A stretch of DNA of 64,000 nt from Streptomyces flavochromogenes. GTDB taxonomy: Bacteria; Actinomycetota; Actinomycetes; Streptomycetales; Streptomycetaceae. The notes below the pieces were generated by a model, which was not told the DNA's origin, did not search any database, and saw nothing but the letters and a program-made list of their open reading frames with translations. The translations under genes and the position numbers were made by a program. Location of the stretch: positions 122,076-186,075 of the forward strand of contig NZ_JNZO01000021.1 of assembly GCF_000717595.1 (NCBI RefSeq). The letters run 5' to 3'. Position 1 is the first letter of the stretch. Each line of letters opens with the position of its first letter. Below, piece by piece: positions 41,627-49,274 of the stretch.

Positions 41627-42451
41627 TTAGTCGTACGAGAGGTCTCCGGCGGAGTAGCGGCAGGTGGTGCCGTCCGGGCCGGTGCCGATCTCCTTGGGCT
41701 CCTTGCCGGTGTTGTTGCCGGTGAAGCGGGTGCACGGCTTGATCTTCTTCTTGGTGTCGCCGTGGATCCGGATGTTCCGCAGGGACGCCGTGTCGCCGTA
41801 GTTGGCGTTGACCCCGACGATCGACTTGCCGGGCGTGGTGATGTCGACGTCGTTGACCAGGATCGTCCGCGGGTACTGCTTCTTGCAGTTGCCGCAGGAC
41901 CGGACGAGCTTGCCGAAGTCGGAGACCTGGAACCTGGTCACGACCAGCTTGCCCGCGCCGTTGAACTGGAAGACCTTGTCGGACGCGCTCCTCGCGCCGC
42001 CGCCGTACACCGTGTACACCGAGGACGCCGAGGTGCCCTTGAAGGTGGCGGCGTCCTCGCCGACGTTCTCCCACCAGACGTTCTGCAGGGTGCAGCTGCC
42101 GAGGCAGTGGACCCCGTCGGCGGCCGGGGAGCCGATGATCACGTTCTTGAGAACCGCGCCGTCCTTGAGGACGAAGAGCGGCTGCTGGCTCTCGTCCTGG
42201 CCGTCCGAGCCGAGCTCACCGGTGCCGTGGAAGCGCTGGAGCTTGCCGTCGTAGGTGCCGGAGACCTCGATGCTCGCGGGGACCGGCTTGCCGCCCTTGG
42301 CCTGCGGCCAGGCGGGCAGGGCGCTCGCGGCGCCCGCCGGGGCGAGCAGGGTCGTGGTGACGATCGCCGCCCCGGTGACTCCGAGGGCGCTCAGGCCGCC
42401 GATGATCGCGCGCCTACGGCCTGTCTTCCGCTTGTGTGACGCTGACGTCAT
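41627..42451 (-). CDS. Pectate lyase, PL3 family
   Basis: A 274-residue secreted enzyme that cleaves polygalacturonate by beta-elimination. A basic N-terminus (KRKTGRRR) and hydrophobic core lead to a signal cleavage near APAGAASA. The beta-helix shows family blocks DESQQPLFVLKDGAVLKNVI and DGVHCLGSCTLQNVWWENVG with EDAATFKG, and Cys pairs such as CGNCKKQYPRT. AAGGAAG precedes the ATG. It is 13 bp downstream of the EI24 gene, so may be cotranscribed although unrelated in function. Confidence 0.93.
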   Translation of the reverse strand: MTSASHKRKTGRRRAIIGGLSALGVTGAAIVTTTLLAPAGAASALPAWPQAKGGKPVPASIEVSGTYDGKLQRFHGTGELGSDGQDESQQPLFVLKDGAVLKNVIIGSPAADGVHCLGSCTLQNVWWENVGEDAATFKGTSASSVYTVYGGGARSASDKVFQFNGAGKLVVTRFQVSDFGKLVRSCGNCKKQYPRTILVNDVDITTPGKSIVGVNANYGDTASLRNIRIHGDTKKKIKPCTRFTGNNTGKEPKEIGTGPDGTTCRYSAGDLSYD

Positions 42452-42464
42452 GATGCTTCTTCCT

Positions 42465-43301
42465 TCAGTGGGGGAGGTGGTGCACCTCGTGGTCGCCACC
42501 GGAGGAAGGAAGGTTGCCGCCCGGGTGATCGTTCTCCCGGAAGTTCTCGTCCCGGTCGTCGCCGGTCTCGCCGCCCAGCTCGCGGGCCATCAGGGTGGCC
42601 CCCGCGACCGCTCCCGGCATCAGGAAGACGGCGACGAAGGGCACGAGGAAGGCGAGGGTCAGCGGAACGCCGAAACCGAGGACGGCCATCCGGCGCCCAC
42701 GAAGCATCCCGAGCCGCTCCTTGAGTTCGACGCCGCGGCGCTGGAACGCGACGGACGTCAGCTCCTCGGCGAGGAAGAAGCCGGAGACGCAGAAGCCGAT
42801 GACGGGGACGACGGTCTGGCCGATCACCGGGATGAAGCCGCAGGCGAAGAGCAGGACGCCGTAGAACGCGACCCTGAGCAGGATCCGCAGGCTGTCACGG
42901 GCCGAGATCCACAGCTCGCGCCAGAGCGGGAGCCCGGACTCGGGCACCTCGCCGCCCTCGCTGCGGTCGACCTCCTCGGAGAGCGACTCGTAGAACGGCT
43001 GGCCGACGAGCAGGGTCACGGCGGTGAAGGTGATGACCGCGAGGAAGAGACCGAAGGCGACGACCAGGGCGGTCAGGGTGCCCCGGAATATCCCGAGCCA
43101 GGGAGAGCTCCAGTCGTCGGCGAAGGGGGTCACCCAGGCGGCCAGGTCGTCGGCGCCGTAGCCGAGACCGACGAGCGCGCCCGCGTAGAGGACGAGGGTC
43201 ACGAGTCCGGGCAGCAGCCCGAACCCGAACCACCGTCCGTGTCGGCCCACCCACTTCTGGCCCTTTACCAGGTAACCGAAACCAACCCCGAGATCGCGCA
43301 T
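42465..43301 (-). CDS. EI24-domain membrane protein
   Basis: A 278-residue protein of the EI24/CysZ-like family (PF07264). It has about five hydrophobic segments, for example FGFGLLPGLVTLVLYAGALV, VAFGLFLAVITFTAVTLLVG and VPLTLAFLVPFVAVFLMPGA, and GQPFYESLSEEVDRSEGG. Some relatives (CysZ) import sulfate; function here is unknown. The C-terminal 35 residues are hydrophilic and His/Asp-rich (GDDRDENFRENDHPGG). ATG at 43301; a GTG nine bases upstream is possible. Confidence 0.82.
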   Translation of the reverse strand: MRDLGVGFGYLVKGQKWVGRHGRWFGFGLLPGLVTLVLYAGALVGLGYGADDLAAWVTPFADDWSSPWLGIFRGTLTALVVAFGLFLAVITFTAVTLLVGQPFYESLSEEVDRSEGGEVPESGLPLWRELWISARDSLRILLRVAFYGVLLFACGFIPVIGQTVVPVIGFCVSGFFLAEELTSVAFQRRGVELKERLGMLRGRRMAVLGFGVPLTLAFLVPFVAVFLMPGAVAGATLMARELGGETGDDRDENFRENDHPGGNLPSSGGDHEVHHLPH

Positions 43302-43343
43302 GGGGGTCACCCTATCGGGGCCCTCACGGCGGCCCGCACGCAG

Positions 43344-43383
43344 CGAGGACCGCACCCCGACGGCGGTCGGGGTGCGGTCCTCG
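43344..43383 (-). terminator. Strong hairpin terminator after the OsmC/Ohr gene
   Basis: An 18-bp perfect stem with a GGCG loop, whose core is GGACCGCACCCCGAC pairing with GTCGGGGTGCGGTCC. It is the longest perfect stem I found in the window. Confidence 0.88.
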
Positions 43384-43425
43384 TTCAGCGGTCGATCAGT
43401 GGTCGATCGCGTGCCCGGTCAAGGC

Positions 43426-43848
43426 TCAGACGGCGAGCTCGACCGTGATGTTGCCGCGGGTCGCCTTGGAGTACGGGCAGACCTGGTGCGCCTTCTCGAT
43501 CAGGCTCTTCGCCGTCTCGGCGTCCACGTTCGGGATGGTCGCCGAGATCTTGACGATGAGGCCGAAGCCGTCGTCGTTCTTGCCGATGCCGACCTCGGCG
43601 GTGACCGTCGAGCCGGAGATGTCGGCGTTCTCGTTACGGGCGACGACGCCGAGCGCACCCTGGAAGCAGGCGCTGTAGCCCGCCGCGAAGAGCTGCTCGG
43701 GGTTGGTGCCGGAGCCGGAGCCGCCCATGGCCTTGGGCGGGTTGACGACGACCTCGAGCCGGCCGTCGTCGGTGGCGACACGCCCGTCACGCCCGTTCTC
43801 GGCGGTGGCGACGGCGGTGTAGAGAACGTCGGAGTGCTGGATCGACAT
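43426..43848 (-). CDS. Organic hydroperoxide resistance protein (OsmC/Ohr), copy 1
   Basis: A 140-residue thiol peroxidase that reduces organic peroxides. The peroxidatic Cys is in AAGYSACFQGAL and the second Cys in HQVCPYSKATRGN. A GAAGGAAG ribosome site precedes the ATG at 43848. Unlike the copy at 61168-61584 it has no OhrR gene beside it, so its regulation is separate. Confidence 0.94.
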   Translation of the reverse strand: MSIQHSDVLYTAVATAENGRDGRVATDDGRLEVVVNPPKAMGGSGSGTNPEQLFAAGYSACFQGALGVVARNENADISGSTVTAEVGIGKNDDGFGLIVKISATIPNVDAETAKSLIEKAHQVCPYSKATRGNITVELAV

Positions 43849-43912
43849 GCGGGGTACTTCCTTCATGGGTTCGCCGCGACTCGCGCCCACGATCGCGACG
43901 GCTGAGGGAAGA

Positions 43913-44932
43913 CTAACGGGTCACCGAGACGATCATCTTTCCGGTGTTGTCGCCGCGGAGCAGTCCGAGGAAGGCGTCCACGCCGTTCTCGATGCCCTCG
44001 ACGAAGGTCTCGCGGTGCTTGAGCTCGCCGGCCGCGAGCCAGCCGCCGACCTCCTGGACGAACTGCTGCTGGAGGCCGTAGTGGTCGCCGACGAGGACGC
44101 CCTGGAGACGGAGCCGCTTGCCGATGATCATCGCCATGTTGCGCGGTCCCGCGACCGGCTCGGTGTCGTTGTACTGGGCGATCATGCCGCAGATGGTCGC
44201 GCGGCCGTGCACGTTGAGCGAGGAGATCGCGGCTTCGAGGTGGTCGCCGCCGACGTTGTCGAAATAGACGTCGATGCCGTCCGGGGCGGCCTCGCGGAGC
44301 TGGTCCTTGACCGGGCCGTTCTTGTAGTTGAAGGCGGCGTCGAAGCCGAGCTCCTCGACGAGGAACTTGACCTTCTCGTCGGAGCCGGCCGAGCCGATCA
44401 CCCGCGAGGCGCCCTTGAGGCGCGCCATCTGGCCGACCTGGCTGCCGACGGCACCGGCGGCGCCGGAGACGAAGACCGCGTCGCCCTCCTTGAAGGAGGC
44501 CACGTCGAAGAGGCCGGCGTAGGCGGTGAGGCCGGTCATGCCGAGGACGCCGAGGTAGGCGGAGAGGGGGGCGAGCGCCGGGTCGACCTTGGTGGCGTGC
44601 CGGGCCGGGACGTCGGCGTACTCGCGCCAGCCGAGGCCGTGCAGGACGTGGTCGCCGACGGCGAAACCCTCGGCGTTCGAGGCGATGACCTCGCCGACCG
44701 CGCCGCCGTCCATGGGGTGGTCGAGCTGGAACGGCGGGATGTACGACTTCACGTCGTTCATCCGGCCGCGCATGTACGGGTCGACCGAGAAGTGCAGGTT
44801 CTTGACGAGGATCCGGCCCTCGGCGGGCTCGGTGACGGGTGCCTCACGCAGCGCGAAGTCCGCGGGGGTCGGCCAGCCGTGCGGACGGGCGACGAGGTGC
44901 CACTCACGGCTGGACGCGGGAAGAACGGACAT
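43913..44932 (-). CDS. NADPH-dependent oxidoreductase, PTGR/CurA-like (MDR superfamily)
   Basis: A 339-residue zinc-free medium-chain reductase that reduces alpha,beta-unsaturated ketones or aldehydes. The conserved N-terminal VDPYMRGRM, the Rossmann motif VFVSGAAGAVGSQVGQMARL and YFDNVGGDHLEAA are diagnostic. The ATG at 44932 has GGAGG eight bases upstream. The divergent MarR gene is the likely regulator. Confidence 0.94.
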   Translation of the reverse strand: MSVLPASSREWHLVARPHGWPTPADFALREAPVTEPAEGRILVKNLHFSVDPYMRGRMNDVKSYIPPFQLDHPMDGGAVGEVIASNAEGFAVGDHVLHGLGWREYADVPARHATKVDPALAPLSAYLGVLGMTGLTAYAGLFDVASFKEGDAVFVSGAAGAVGSQVGQMARLKGASRVIGSAGSDEKVKFLVEELGFDAAFNYKNGPVKDQLREAAPDGIDVYFDNVGGDHLEAAISSLNVHGRATICGMIAQYNDTEPVAGPRNMAMIIGKRLRLQGVLVGDHYGLQQQFVQEVGGWLAAGELKHRETFVEGIENGVDAFLGLLRGDNTGKMIVSVTR

Positions 44933-44987
44933 GAGCACGGCCTCCAGAGAACGTACGAAAAGCTTCAGATCACAAAAGATTCACTAC

Positions 44988-45026
44988 CTTAAACAACCAT
45001 GCACCTAGATATTTTATGTTGTCAAG
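44988..45026. promoter_or_regulatory. Inverted repeat between the reductase and marR
   Basis: CTTAAACAAC at 44988 and GTTGTCAAG ending at 45026 are imperfect inverted half-sites in an island of A/T-rich sequence. They suit binding by the adjacent MarR protein. Confidence 0.5.
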
Positions 45027-45047
45027 CATCTGGGTAGGATGGAGGGC

Positions 45048-45485
45048 ATGGCCACCCCACGCACGGATCCCCTGACCCTCGAAGTCGTCGAGCTGATCGG
45101 CACGGTCGTCGCGCGCTACTACGAGGAGTACGAGCAGGCCGCCGCGCAGCACGCGCTGACCGGCGCGCAGGCCCGTGTGCTCGGCCTGCTCTCGCTGGAT
45201 CCGCTGCCGATGCGCCGCATCGCCCAGAAGCTGAAGTGCGAGCCGTCCAACATCACCGGGATAGTGGACCGCCTGGAGGCCCGCGGCCTGGTGGAACGCC
45301 GTCCGGACCCGGCGGACCGGCGCGTCAAACTGGCCGTCCCCACGGAGGAGGGCCGCGCGACGGCCCACCGGCTGCGCGAGTCCCTGGACTTCGCCCGCGA
45401 GCCGCTCGGCGAGCTGACCGAGGCCGAGCGGACGCTGCTGCGGGACCTGCTGAAGCGGATGCTCGGCGTCCAGCCGGACGTCTAG
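45048..45485 (+). CDS. MarR-family regulator
   Basis: About 145 residues. The winged helix is ALTGAQARVLGLLSLDPLPM, RRIAQKLKCEPSNITGIVDR and LEARGLVERRPDPADRRVKL. A Cys in the recognition region (KLKCEPSN) could respond to electrophiles, matching the substrate class of the divergent reductase. ATGs at 45039 and 45048 are both possible; the second is better spaced from AGGA. Confidence 0.91.
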   Translation: MATPRTDPLTLEVVELIGTVVARYYEEYEQAAAQHALTGAQARVLGLLSLDPLPMRRIAQKLKCEPSNITGIVDRLEARGLVERRPDPADRRVKLAVPTEEGRATAHRLRESLDFAREPLGELTEAERTLLRDLLKRMLGVQPDV

Positions 45486-45551
45486 GGCATCGCGGGAAGC
45501 CTCGCCGTTCGGACCCTCCCCGCACGGACCTCGCCCGCTTCGCCTCGCCGC

Positions 45552-45959
45552 TCAGGCGGGGACGGACTCCTGGCCGGATCCGTCGAAGGGCGGATAGTGC
45601 TCGGCACCCATGCGCTCGGCCGCTTCGATGTAGACGGCCAGCGCGTCACGGGACCGGGCCAGCCGCTCCATCTGGTCCTCGATCCGCCCCATCCGCGACC
45701 GCATGGCCGCCACCAGCTCGGGGCAGCCGGCCAGCTCCGGGACCTCGCCGACCGCGCACGGCAGCAGGTACGCGATGTCCTCCGAGGACAGCCCCGCGCC
45801 GAGCAGATGCCGGATCTGCCTCACTCGCAGCACGGCGCTCTCGTCGTACTCCCGGTATCCGTTGGAGCCGCGGTCGGCCTCCAGGAGGCCCTGGGCCTCG
45901 TAGTAGCGCAACTGATGGGTGTGCACACCCGTCCGGCGGCTCAACTCCCCGATCCGCAC
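45552..45959 (-). CDS. MerR-family regulator
   Basis: A 135-residue regulator. The helix-turn-helix is RIGELSRRTGVHTHQLRYYE; a long helix follows. Cysteines in LLPCAVGEVPELAGCPELV could bind a metal or sense oxidation, but the spacing is not that of known metal sensors. GTG at 45959. It is divergent from the imine-reductase-like gene, whose promoter starts with TTGACC. Confidence 0.9.
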   Translation of the reverse strand: MRIGELSRRTGVHTHQLRYYEAQGLLEADRGSNGYREYDESAVLRVRQIRHLLGAGLSSEDIAYLLPCAVGEVPELAGCPELVAAMRSRMGRIEDQMERLARSRDALAVYIEAAERMGAEHYPPFDGSGQESVPA

Positions 45960-45992
45960 AGCGACCTCGGCCTCCCTCGCCCACGCGCTCGC

Positions 45993-46024
45993 TTGACCTT
46001 CACACCGGTACGAACGTTCACGAT
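45993..46024 (+). promoter_or_regulatory. MerR-type promoter of the imine-reductase-like gene
   Basis: TTGACC at 45993 followed by TTCACACCGGTACGAAC and a possible -10 CACGAT at 46019, with a 19-20 bp spacer. The -10 ends seven bases before the ATG, suggesting a leaderless transcript activated by the neighbouring MerR. Confidence 0.55.
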
Positions 46025-46030
46025 GCTGTC

Positions 46031-46939
46031 ATGACCGACAGAACAGCCGCACCCGTGAACGCATCCGCCACCGCACCCGTGACCGTCATCGGACTCGGCC
46101 TGATGGGCCAGGCACTCGCCGGCGCCTTCCTCGGGGCCGGACACCCCACCACCGTGTGGAACCGTACTCGCTCCAAGGCCGCCGCACTGGTGGCAGCGGG
46201 CGCGCACCTGGCGCCGTCGATCGGCGCCGCGCTCGACGCGAGCCCCCTGACGATCGTCTGCCTCACCGACTACGAAGCCGTGCACGAACTGCTCGACGTG
46301 GACGACGTGACGCTCGACGGCACGACCCTGATCAACCTGACCTCGGGCGACTCGGCCCAGGCCCGGGAGGCCGCCCGCTGGGCCGAACGGCGCGGCGCCC
46401 GCTACCTGGACGGCGCCGTCATGGCCGTCCCGCCGGTGATCGGCACCGCCGAGGCGGTCATCCTGCACAGCGGCCCGAAGACGGACTTCGACGCCCACAG
46501 CCGCACCCTCGGAGCGCTCGGCACCGTCACCCACCTCGGCGAGGACCCCGGGCTCGCGTCCCTGTACGACGTGGCCGGCCTGGCCATGATGTGGAGCGTC
46601 CTGAACGCCTGGCTGCAGGGCACGGCCATGCTGCGGAAGGCGGGCGTCGACGCGGCCACGTACGCGCCGTTCGCCCGGCAGATCGCCGCCGGAGTCGCCG
46701 ACTGGCTCCCGGGGTACGCGCAGCAGATCGACGCCGGCTCCTTCCCGGCCGACGTGTCGGCCCTGGAGACCGACGCGCGGGCCATGGAGCACCTGATCGG
46801 GGAGAGCGAGGCGCTGGGCGTCAACGCCGAACTCCCGAAGCTGTTCAAGGCCATGGCCGACCGCGCCATCGCCGCCGGCCACGGCGGCGAGCAGTACCCG
46901 GTCCTGATCGAGGAGTTCGGCAGGCCCTGGGCGGACTGA
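46031..46939 (+). CDS. NAD(P)-binding imine-reductase-like oxidoreductase
   Basis: A 302-residue protein with Rossmann motif VIGLGLMGQALAGAFLGAGH and TVWNRT, then LINLTSGDSAQAREAARWAE and DGAVMAVPPVIGTAEAVILH. The layout with an all-helical C-terminal domain is that of imine reductases and related 6-phosphogluconate-dehydrogenase relatives. The expected catalytic Asp/Tyr position cannot be assigned by eye. Probably induced by the divergent MerR protein. Confidence 0.85.
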   Translation: MTDRTAAPVNASATAPVTVIGLGLMGQALAGAFLGAGHPTTVWNRTRSKAAALVAAGAHLAPSIGAALDASPLTIVCLTDYEAVHELLDVDDVTLDGTTLINLTSGDSAQAREAARWAERRGARYLDGAVMAVPPVIGTAEAVILHSGPKTDFDAHSRTLGALGTVTHLGEDPGLASLYDVAGLAMMWSVLNAWLQGTAMLRKAGVDAATYAPFARQIAAGVADWLPGYAQQIDAGSFPADVSALETDARAMEHLIGESEALGVNAELPKLFKAMADRAIAAGHGGEQYPVLIEEFGRPWAD

Positions 46940-46958
46940 CGCCGGGTCCTGGTGCCGA

Positions 46959-46980
46959 CGCCGGCTCACACCGGCCGGCG
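46959..46980. terminator. Short hairpin between convergent genes
   Basis: CGCCGG and CCGGCG with a 10-nt loop, between the imine-reductase-like gene and the zinc-ribbon gene. Confidence 0.4.
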
Positions 46981-47003
46981 GGTCCCTGACGGGCAGCCGC
47001 CGC

Positions 47004-47906
47004 TCAGACGCACCACCAGAGGAAGGGGGTGCACGTCTCGGTCGGGGTCGGGGTCGGCGTGGGGGTGGGAGTGGGGGGCGTGGCCGTGGTCGACGGGGTC
47101 GGGCCGGTGGCGGTGGGCGTGCCGGACGGAGGCGTGTGGGCCTTCGTCGCCGACGGGGTCGCGGTGGGGGTCGCCGCGGGCCGGGTCACCGGGGCGGTGG
47201 GCGTCGACGGGTGCTGCGGGGCGCCCCCGTTCCCCGTGCCGGTACCCGGCCCTGAACCGGAGCCCGTACCCGATCCCGTGCCCGATCCCGAACCCGTGCC
47301 GGTGCCCGTGCTCGTGTCCGCGCTCACCTGGCGGGGGCGGGTCGGTGCGGACGTGACCGGCGGCGGGTTGCCGCCGTCCGGGGCGGCGGTGGTCTCGACG
47401 GGCTCCGGGGCCAGCGGGGACTCGGTGACGTCGAGTTCCTCCACCGCCGTGGCGGCGCCCGCCTGCTCCGGGTTCTCCATGGCGAGCCGGGCCAGGCTCA
47501 GCGAACCCGCCGCGAGCACCAGACCGAGGGTTCCCACCAGGACCGTACGGCCCCGGCGGCTCCGCGCGCGGCGGCCCTTGCGGGCGGCGGAGCGGCCGCG
47601 GTCGGCGGACCGGCCCTGCGCGGCGACGCGGGCGGCGCGGCGGCCGCCGGGCGCCGGGCGGGGCGGTTCGAGGACGTCGAGTTCGTAGACGTGCTCGGGC
47701 GCAGGCGCGTACTCGGGCCCAGAGTCGTACGCGGGCCCGGGCCCGGCAGGCTCCACCGGCTGGGCCGACGGGAACGCCTGGACGGGCTCGGCCGGCCGGC
47801 CGGGTATGTGGGGGGTCTCGTACCGCAGTTCCTCGACGGGAGTCCCGCACCCGGCACAGGCGAGGGCCCCGTTGAGATGCCGCCGGCACGCGTGGCAGTA
47901 GTCCAT
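47004..47906 (-). CDS. Zinc-ribbon membrane protein with Thr-Pro/Gly-Thr tail
   Basis: A 300-residue protein with a recognisable plan but no known function. An N-terminal zinc ribbon (MDYCHACRRHLNGALACAGC) is followed by a Pro-rich cytoplasmic region, a very basic stretch (ARKGRRARSRRGR), one membrane helix (VLVGTLGLVLAAGSLSLA), and an extracellular low-complexity tail with STGTGTGSGSGTGSGTG and TPTPTPTPTPTPTE repeats ending CTPFLWWCV. A cell-wall-spanning tail is plausible. It is divergent from mbl across 253 bp, which suggests a role in envelope or sporulation. ATG at 47906. Confidence 0.75.
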   Translation of the reverse strand: MDYCHACRRHLNGALACAGCGTPVEELRYETPHIPGRPAEPVQAFPSAQPVEPAGPGPAYDSGPEYAPAPEHVYELDVLEPPRPAPGGRRAARVAAQGRSADRGRSAARKGRRARSRRGRTVLVGTLGLVLAAGSLSLARLAMENPEQAGAATAVEELDVTESPLAPEPVETTAAPDGGNPPPVTSAPTRPRQVSADTSTGTGTGSGSGTGSGTGSGSGPGTGTGNGGAPQHPSTPTAPVTRPAATPTATPSATKAHTPPSGTPTATGPTPSTTATPPTPTPTPTPTPTETCTPFLWWCV

Positions 47907-48159
47907 GGGGCCCGCAGGCTATGCGGCCGGGTACGGCCACAGGTAGGCGCGGAAGTGAGGATTCTGTGAGGAAACCGCAGGTCGTCGGCGGTGCGTCGTG
48001 ATTCTCCCGCTTCGGTACGTCCTGCCGGGCGCACCGGAGCGGGCCCCGGGCGGCGCATCCCAGCGCGCGCCGCGGCACGGACGGCCGGACGATGCCAGGA
48101 GGACCGCGTAACGCGACCCCACCTCGCCCGTGCCAGCACCGCACTCCGGAGGATCCGCC

Positions 48160-49221
48160 GTGACCGTCAGCCTTGAGCAGCTGCGTCGTTGCCATGTCGC
48201 CGTCGACCTGGGTGCCGCCCGCACCCGGGTCTTCGTCAAGGGCGCCGGACTCGTCGTCGACGAGCCGAGCGTCGCCGCCGTCAACACCCGCACCGGAGCG
48301 CTGATCGCGGTCGGCGCGCTGGCCGAGAAGATGACCGGCCGCACCCCCGACTACATCCGGGTCGTCCGCCCGGTCTCGGGCGGCACGGTCGTCGACATCG
48401 AGATGGCGCAGCGGATGCTCCGTCACCTCCTCGGCGAGAAGCTGCGCCGTCAGCTCCGCCGCAAGCCCCGGCTGCGCGCCGCCGCCTGCACCCCGCACGA
48501 CAGCGACCCGCTCGCCCAGCGCGCCGCCGTGGAGACCCTCGTCGGTCTGGGGGCCCGCCGTGTCGAGCTGGTCGACACGCTGATCGCGGCGGCCGTCGGC
48601 TGCGGCCTGCCGGTCGAGCAGCCGACCGCCACCATGATCCTGGTGTGCGGTGCGGCGACCACGCAGGTCGCGGTGCTCTCGCTGGGTTCGATCGTCACGG
48701 CGGAGCGGATGCCGGTGGGCGGCGACGCCATCGACCACGCCGTCATCCAGCACCTGCGCCACCACCACGAGCTGATGCTGCCGAGCCAGTCGGTCCGCCC
48801 GCTCCAACTCGCCCTCAGCGGGAACGGCCTGACGCCCCACGGTCCGGCCTGGACCGAGATCCACGGCCGTGACGTCGCCACGGGTCTGGCCCGCTCGGTG
48901 ACCGTCGACACCGCCGCCGTTCGGGAGGCCATCCACACCCCGCTGACGGCGGTCCTCGACGGCATCGGGAAGGTGCTGCGGGACTGCCCGCCGGACCTGG
49001 TGGCCGACCTCGCGGACCGCGGAATCATGATGGTCGGCGGCAGCGCCCTGCTGCCGGGGCTCGACCAGATGCTGCGCGAGGCGACCGGCATGCCGGTCCA
49101 CATCGCCGAACGGCCCGACGTCTGCGCGGTCCTGGGTCTCGGCGCCATGCTGGAGGGCAAGGTCCAGCCGATGGTCCTCGACCCGCTGTCGGAGCGGAAC
49201 CCGCTGACCGACGAGGACTGA
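48160..49221 (+). CDS. mbl: MreB-like actin homologue (Mbl)
   Basis: A 353-residue cytoskeletal ATPase of the MreB family. Actin-fold motifs are visible: CHVAVDLGAARTRVFVKGAG (phosphate 1), ILVCGAATTQVAVLSLGS (phosphate 2) and DRGIMMVGGSALLPGLDQML (adenosine). The phosphate-1 loop has Ala-Ala-Arg where MreB has Thr-Ala-Asn, and sequence between is divergent, as in Streptomyces Mbl (SCO2451), which works with MreB in spore-wall synthesis. GGAGG lies seven bases before the GTG. It stands alone rather than with mreCD, again as for mbl. Confidence 0.87.
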   Translation: MTVSLEQLRRCHVAVDLGAARTRVFVKGAGLVVDEPSVAAVNTRTGALIAVGALAEKMTGRTPDYIRVVRPVSGGTVVDIEMAQRMLRHLLGEKLRRQLRRKPRLRAAACTPHDSDPLAQRAAVETLVGLGARRVELVDTLIAAAVGCGLPVEQPTATMILVCGAATTQVAVLSLGSIVTAERMPVGGDAIDHAVIQHLRHHHELMLPSQSVRPLQLALSGNGLTPHGPAWTEIHGRDVATGLARSVTVDTAAVREAIHTPLTAVLDGIGKVLRDCPPDLVADLADRGIMMVGGSALLPGLDQMLREATGMPVHIAERPDVCAVLGLGAMLEGKVQPMVLDPLSERNPLTDED

Positions 49222-49274
49222 CTCCGGTCGGACACAATCCCGCGAAACCGAACGATTCGTACGACAATGAGACC

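Noticed and set aside
47004-47110. G-rich tract as a separate regulatory repeat
   Set aside because: It is explained by the Thr-Pro repeat codons of the zinc-ribbon protein's tail.
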